Assembly (NCBI GenBank): GCA_012798935.1
Contig: JAAZMG010000047.1
Span: forward strand, 1 to 9,788
DNA: 9,788 bases
Source: Tissierellia bacterium
Lineage (GTDB): Bacteria; Bacillota; Clostridia; Tissierellales; Tepidimicrobiaceae
Reading direction: 5' to 3'
This document shows, in pieces, positions 5,930 through 9,788 of the stretch. The position numbers and the translations under genes were made by a program. Position 1 is the stretch's first letter. Every line of letters starts with the position of its first letter. The notes below the pieces were generated by a model. The model searched no databases, was not told where the DNA came from, and saw only the letters and a list, made by a program, of their open reading frames with translations.

Positions 5930-8900
5930 TTATTGTTCTGCCATCTTCTTATATTTTTCGTATTTTTCCTTAGCATCTTGCTCAGCTACTGCAAATAATT
6001 CATCAGCTTGCTCTGGGAACGAACGTTTAAGTGATGTATATCTTACTTCTGTATTTATGAAGTCTATAAATGATTTAGTTGGCTCTTTTGAATCTAATAC
6101 AAATGGGTTCTTTCCTTCTTCTTTTAATCTTGGATCGAATCTGTATAAATGCCAGTAACCAGATTCTACTGCTTTCTTCTCTTGAGCTATGCTAGTTCCC
6201 ATTCCTGTTGTTATACCATGATTTATACATGGTGCATAAGCTATTACTAAGGATGGTCCATCATAGGACTCTGCCTCTCTCAATGCTTTTACTAATTGAT
6301 TCATATTTGCACCCATAGCTACTTGTGCTACATATACATATCCATAGGAAGCTGCAATCATACCTAAATCTTTCTTTCTCATTTTCTTACCGGAAGCGGC
6401 AAATTTTGCAACTGCTGCTCTTGGAGTAGATTTAGATGATTGACCTCCTGTATTTGAATATACTTCTGTATCAAATACTAATACATTTACATCTTCTCCA
6501 GATGCCAGTACATGGTCAAGTCCGCCAAACCCTATATCATAAGCCCAGCCATCTCCACCAAATATCCAAACGGATTTCTTAATTAGATAGTCTTTTAATT
6601 TAGCAATTTCCTTAAGGATTTCATTTCCTCTTTCATTAGAAAGCTCCCTATCTAATCTTGGTAAAATAATTCCTGCTGAAGCCTTAGAAGCTTTTGGATC
6701 ATCTTTTGATTCTAACCATCCACTAAATGCTTCATTTAGTTCATCATCTATGTTTAATTCAATAAACTCGTTCATTAGATTTTCTATTTTTTCTCTTATC
6801 TTCTTAACTGCTACGGCCATACCATATCCATATTCTGCATTGTCCTCAAATAATGAATTAGCCCAAGCAGGTCCCTTACCTTCTTTATTAGTACAGTAAG
6901 GCATTGATGGTGCACTTGCTCCCCAGATAGAAGAACAGCCTGTAGCATTTGCTATTATCATTCTATCTCCAAATAATTGAGTTACAAGTTTAGCATATGG
7001 AGTTTCTCCACAGCCTGCACATGCTCCTGAGAATTCTAGTAGTGGTTGTTTAAATTGACTACCTTTAACATTAGTATCTGGTACTAAATCTTCTTTTGGT
7101 TCTACTTTGTTTATTGCATAATCCCAGTTGTTAGATTGTACTTCATGATGCTCTCCAAATGGTTTCATAACTAATGCTTTTTCTTTTGCTGGACATACAT
7201 CTGCACAGTTTCCACAACCAGTACAATCTAATGTACTTACTTGTATACGGAATTCCAGTCCTTCTAAACCTTTACCTATAGCCTTTTTAGTTTCAAAATC
7301 TTCTGGTGCATTTTTCTTTTCTTCCTCATCTAATAAGAACGGTCTTATTGCTGCATGAGGACATACGTAGGAACATTGGTTACATTGGATACAGTTTTCC
7401 ATTATCCATTCTGGTACGTTTACTGCAATACCACGTTTTTCATAAGCTGCTGTTCCATGTGGGAAAGAACCGTCTTCTCTACCAACAAAAGTACTTACTG
7501 GAAGCTTATCGCCTTCTTGCCTAATCATTGGTATTGCTATATTTTCAACAAATTCTGGTAATTCCTTATCAGTTTCTACTTTTTCATCTTTTGCGCCTTT
7601 CCAGGCTTCTGGTACTTCAATTTTAACTAAAGCTTCAATTCCTTTATCTACTGCTTCATGGTTCATTGCAACAACCTTTTCACCTTTTCTTCCATATTGT
7701 TTCACTATGGAATCTTTTAAGTGTTTTATAGCTTCATCTATTGGAATAACATTAGCAAGTTTAAAGAATGCAGATTGCATTATCATATTAGTTCTTCCGC
7801 CAAGTCCAACTTCGTTAGCTATCTTTGTTGCATCTATTATGTGAAAATCAATATTATGTTCTGCCAAATATCTCTTCATTGAAGCTGGTAGATGTTCTCC
7901 TACTTCATCTTTATCCCAGTTACAATTTAGTAAGAATGTACCTCCATCTTTCAATCCACTTAATAAATCGTATTGATATACATAGGATTGTTTTGAGCAG
8001 GAAATAAAGTCTGCCTCATCAATTAAATAAGTAGATTTTATTGGTTCATGACCAAATCTTAAGTGGGATATTGTAACTCCACCAGATTTTTTACTATCAT
8101 ATGCAAAATATCCTTGTGCATACATATCAGTGTCATCGCCAATTATCTTAATAGCACTCTTGTTAGCTCCAACAGTACCATCAGAACCAAATCCCCAGAA
8201 TTTACATCTAATAGTTCCTTCTGGTTCTGTTTTTATCTCCTCTTTTATGTCTAAAGATGTATGTGTAACATCATCTATTATACCGACAGTAAATTGATCC
8301 TTTGGATTTTCTTCTTTCAAATTGTCAAATACAGCCTTTATATGGGTTGGAATAGTGTCTTTTGAACCTAAACCATATCTTCCACCAACAATTAGTGGTT
8401 TTTTATCACAGTTATAGAATAGACTCTTTACATCTAGGAATAGCGGTTCTCCAACTGCACCTCGTTCTTTTGTCCTATCAAGAACTGCAATTCTTTCAAC
8501 TGTTTTAGGTAATACATCAAAGAAATATTTTGGTGAGAAAGGTCTGTATAGATGTACTTTTATTACCCCTACCTTTTCACCTTGTTTTATTAAATAATCA
8601 ATGGTTTCTTCTATGGTTTCAGTTACTGAACCCATAGCAACTATTATTCTCTCAGCTTCTGGGTGTCCATAATAATTAAATGGTTTGTACTCCCTACCTG
8701 TTATTTTGTTTATTTCCTTCATATAATCATTTACAACTTCTACTATGTCTTCATAATATGGATTTGCTGCTTCTAAAGCTTGGAAGTAAATATCTGGGTT
8801 TTGTGCAGTACCCTTTGTATATGGATGTTCAGGATTTAATGATCTATTTCTAAATTCGTTTAATGCCTCATAATCAACTAATTTTGCTAAATCTTCATAT

Positions 8901-9460
8901 TCCATTACTTCAACTTTTTGGATTTCATGACTTGTCCTAAATCCATCAAAGAAATGTACAAATGGTACCCTACCTTTTATAGCAGCTAAATGAGCAACTC
9001 CACCTAAATCCATTACTTCTTGAACACTACCAGATGCAAGTAATGCAAATCCTGTTTGCCTTGTAGCCATTACGTCCTGATGATCCCCAAATATACTTAA
9101 TGCATGACCTGCTAAAGCTCTAGCGGATACATGGAATACTGCTGGAAGTAGTTCTCCTGCTATTTTATACATATTAGGTATCATTAATAAAAGTCCTTGT
9201 GATGCAGTAAAAGTAGTTGTTAATGCACCTGCTGATAAAGAACCATGGACTGCACCTGCTGCTCCAGCTTCAGATTGCATTTCTGTTACCAATACATTTT
9301 GACCAAAGATGTTCTTTTGCCCATGGGCAGACCACTCATCCACCAATTCAGCCATATTTGATGATGGTGTGATTGGGTATATGGCAGCTACATCTGTAAA
9401 AGCATAAGCCACATGAGCTGCAGCAGTGTTCCCGTCCATAGTTTTCATGATTTTTGCCAT
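5930..9460 (-). CDS. nifJ: Pyruvate:ferredoxin (flavodoxin) oxidoreductase, single-chain
   Basis: A complete 1176-residue homodimer-type PFOR. It oxidises pyruvate with CoA to acetyl-CoA and CO2, passing electrons to ferredoxin, in the cytoplasm. The N-terminal domain has YPITPSS (28-34) with Thr31, Glu64 and Arg114 at the positions known to bind pyruvate or thiamine pyrophosphate in the Desulfovibrio africanus enzyme. A 2[4Fe-4S] ferredoxin-like domain follows, with Cys690/693/696/700 and Cys746/749/752/756. The third cluster is expected on Cys814, Cys817, Cys842 and Cys1078. The thiamine pyrophosphate motif runs from GDG (969-971) to VYSN (1000-1003). The chain stops near 1176 without the C-terminal extension of the Desulfovibrio enzyme, as is usual in clostridia. 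The start is ATG 9460 with AAAGGAGG seven bases upstream. A longer frame from TTG 9541 adds 27 unconserved residues and swallows that ribosome site. It is transcribed alone, with its own promoter and terminator. Confidence 0.98.
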   Translation of the reverse strand: MAKIMKTMDGNTAAAHVAYAFTDVAAIYPITPSSNMAELVDEWSAHGQKNIFGQNVLVTEMQSEAGAAGAVHGSLSAGALTTTFTASQGLLLMIPNMYKIAGELLPAVFHVSARALAGHALSIFGDHQDVMATRQTGFALLASGSVQEVMDLGGVAHLAAIKGRVPFVHFFDGFRTSHEIQKVEVMEYEDLAKLVDYEALNEFRNRSLNPEHPYTKGTAQNPDIYFQALEAANPYYEDIVEVVNDYMKEINKITGREYKPFNYYGHPEAERIIVAMGSVTETIEETIDYLIKQGEKVGVIKVHLYRPFSPKYFFDVLPKTVERIAVLDRTKERGAVGEPLFLDVKSLFYNCDKKPLIVGGRYGLGSKDTIPTHIKAVFDNLKEENPKDQFTVGIIDDVTHTSLDIKEEIKTEPEGTIRCKFWGFGSDGTVGANKSAIKIIGDDTDMYAQGYFAYDSKKSGGVTISHLRFGHEPIKSTYLIDEADFISCSKQSYVYQYDLLSGLKDGGTFLLNCNWDKDEVGEHLPASMKRYLAEHNIDFHIIDATKIANEVGLGGRTNMIMQSAFFKLANVIPIDEAIKHLKDSIVKQYGRKGEKVVAMNHEAVDKGIEALVKIEVPEAWKGAKDEKVETDKELPEFVENIAIPMIRQEGDKLPVSTFVGREDGSFPHGTAAYEKRGIAVNVPEWIMENCIQCNQCSYVCPHAAIRPFLLDEEEKKNAPEDFETKKAIGKGLEGLEFRIQVSTLDCTGCGNCADVCPAKEKALVMKPFGEHHEVQSNNWDYAINKVEPKEDLVPDTNVKGSQFKQPLLEFSGACAGCGETPYAKLVTQLFGDRMIIANATGCSSIWGASAPSMPYCTNKEGKGPAWANSLFEDNAEYGYGMAVAVKKIREKIENLMNEFIELNIDDELNEAFSGWLESKDDPKASKASAGIILPRLDRELSNERGNEILKEIAKLKDYLIKKSVWIFGGDGWAYDIGFGGLDHVLASGEDVNVLVFDTEVYSNTGGQSSKSTPRAAVAKFAASGKKMRKKDLGMIAASYGYVYVAQVAMGANMNQLVKALREAESYDGPSLVIAYAPCINHGITTGMGTSIAQEKKAVESGYWHLYRFDPRLKEEGKNPFVLDSKEPTKSFIDFINTEVRYTSLKRSFPEQADELFAVAEQDAKEKYEKYKKMAEQ

Positions 9461-9466
9461 TAATAG

Positions 9467-9475
9467 ACCTCCTTT
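9467..9475 (-). promoter_or_regulatory. Ribosome binding site deciding the PFOR start
   Basis: AAAGGAGGT on the minus strand is followed by a seven-base spacer (counted from GGAGG) and the ATG at 9460. The downstream protein begins MAKIMKTMDGN, as other PFORs do, so the longer TTG-started frame is rejected. Confidence 0.93.
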
Positions 9476-9492
9476 AAAATTATTTACTCTTA

Positions 9493-9508
9493 TGTTTAAA
9501 TTTAAACA
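9493..9508. promoter_or_regulatory. 16-base perfect palindrome, possible operator
   Basis: TGTTTAAATTTAAACA is fully self-complementary and lies 18 bases upstream of the PFOR ribosome site. A further GTTTAA at 9511-9516 makes three alternating arms. On the transcript strand the site reads TTGTTTAAATTTAAACAT, which matches the clostridial Rex consensus (TTGTTAA-N4-TTAACAA) at 11 of 14 defined positions. Rex control of PFOR is an inference, and a chance A/T palindrome is possible. Confidence 0.4.
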
Positions 9509-9625
9509 AAGTTTAACGCCTTTTAGCTTTAATGCCCCCAACGATTACATAGATAAGCAACTTTAAGCACCTTCGTTTTTATAGGAATTGAGAGCTTTTG
9601 GCTAATCATTTCTAGTAAGACATTG

Positions 9626-9767
9626 TTGCTAATTCATATATTATTATTGTTAATTTCATCTATAAATTAAGTATATTAAACATCTATAAAAAAGTCAACC
9701 AATTAAATGCCTAATTCATTAATATGCCCATAGATTAGTAATTCTGACACAATTGCTAATTTATATA
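9626..9767. repeat. Dispersed TTGCTAATT-type repeats around the PFOR promoter
   Basis: Two near-identical 15-mers, TTGCTAATTCATATA (9626-9640) and TTGCTAATTTATATA (9753-9767), differ at one base. A weaker copy, TGCCTAATTCATTAATAT (9708-9725), lies between them, and TTGGCTAATCATTT at 9599-9612 is a looser fourth. They bracket the predicted promoter, at about -100, -55, +30 and +58. All are in the same orientation, as expected for binding sites of a regulator, but the A/T content lowers confidence. Confidence 0.35.
9670..9698 (-). promoter_or_regulatory. Sigma-A promoter of the PFOR gene
   Basis: On the minus strand the -35 box TTGACT (9698-9693) and the -10 box TATACT (9675-9670) are separated by exactly 17 bases. 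Each matches the consensus at five of six positions. The predicted start of transcription is near 9663, about 200 bases before the PFOR ATG. No comparable pair lies closer to the gene. Confidence 0.75.
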
Positions 9768-9788
9768 AAAGTGGATTAATTATCCAAC

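Larger units (their letters stand above)
9461..9663 (-). other. Long untranslated leader of the PFOR gene
   Basis: About 200 bases lie between the predicted transcription start (near 9663) and the PFOR ATG. They hold no supported gene. On the transcript strand there are three related blocks, GCTTAAAG, GCATTAAAG and GCGTTAAAC (within about 9515-9575), and a palindrome at 9493-9508. I recognise no known riboswitch or T-box. Bases 9699-9788, upstream of the promoter, also hold no gene, only repeats described separately. Confidence 0.45.

Noticed and set aside
9612..9659. A 15-codon open frame (minus strand) starting with ATG at 9659 in the PFOR leader.
   Set aside because: It has no ribosome binding site, would begin within a few bases of the predicted transcription start, and its sequence resembles no known leader peptide.
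9772..9786. An inverted repeat TGGAT / ATCCA with a five-base centre at the right end of the window.
   Set aside because: The arms are only five bases, the region is A/T-rich and the window ends there, so chance cannot be excluded.

Overview
The window is a chromosomal stretch of a low-GC, anaerobic Firmicute, most likely a member of the Clostridia or Tissierellia. The DNA is visibly A/T-rich, Shine-Dalgarno sites are strong (GGAGG type), and TTG and GTG start codons are used. The murB / PHP / rapZ / yvcK block is a clostridial-type gene order. A single-chain pyruvate:ferredoxin oxidoreductase points to ferredoxin-based anaerobic metabolism. I cannot name the genus.

Layout from left to right. 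Bases 125-643 (+) hold a small protein I do not recognise with certainty; it resembles Rad52/DdrA-like single-strand annealing or DNA-binding proteins. It ends at a hairpin terminator (647-678) that it probably shares with the convergent operon. Bases 700-5839 (-) are a tight five-gene operon, in transcription order: a membrane-anchored solute-binding protein, murB (TTG start), a PHP-family hydrolase, rapZ (yvcJ) and yvcK. Intergenic gaps are 12-24 bases. A perfect 32-base palindromic terminator (5890-5921) separates it from the monocistronic nifJ/PFOR gene (5930-9460, -). PFOR has a good sigma-A promoter (TTGACT, 17 bases, TATACT) far upstream, giving a leader of about 200 bases that carries a 16-base palindrome. 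Short repeats of a TTGCTAATT type surround the promoter.

How the genes fit together. MurB makes UDP-MurNAc. In known relatives, YvcK binds UDP-GlcNAc and is needed for normal cell-wall growth on gluconeogenic substrates, and RapZ proteins sense or regulate amino-sugar supply. The operon therefore looks centred on cell-wall precursor metabolism, with the solute-binding protein as an unusual first member. PFOR is an independent central-metabolism unit, converting pyruvate to acetyl-CoA, CO2 and reduced ferredoxin.

Three reading frames should be shortened at their 5' ends: rapZ to 2840, the solute-binding protein to 5839 and PFOR to 9460. In each, an ideal Shine-Dalgarno sequence lies inside the longer open frame. 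No mobile element, CRISPR array, tRNA or rRNA was seen. This is mostly core genome. The points most worth a second look are the missing whiA after yvcK, the orphan solute-binding protein, the stand-alone annealing-like protein and the PFOR control region.
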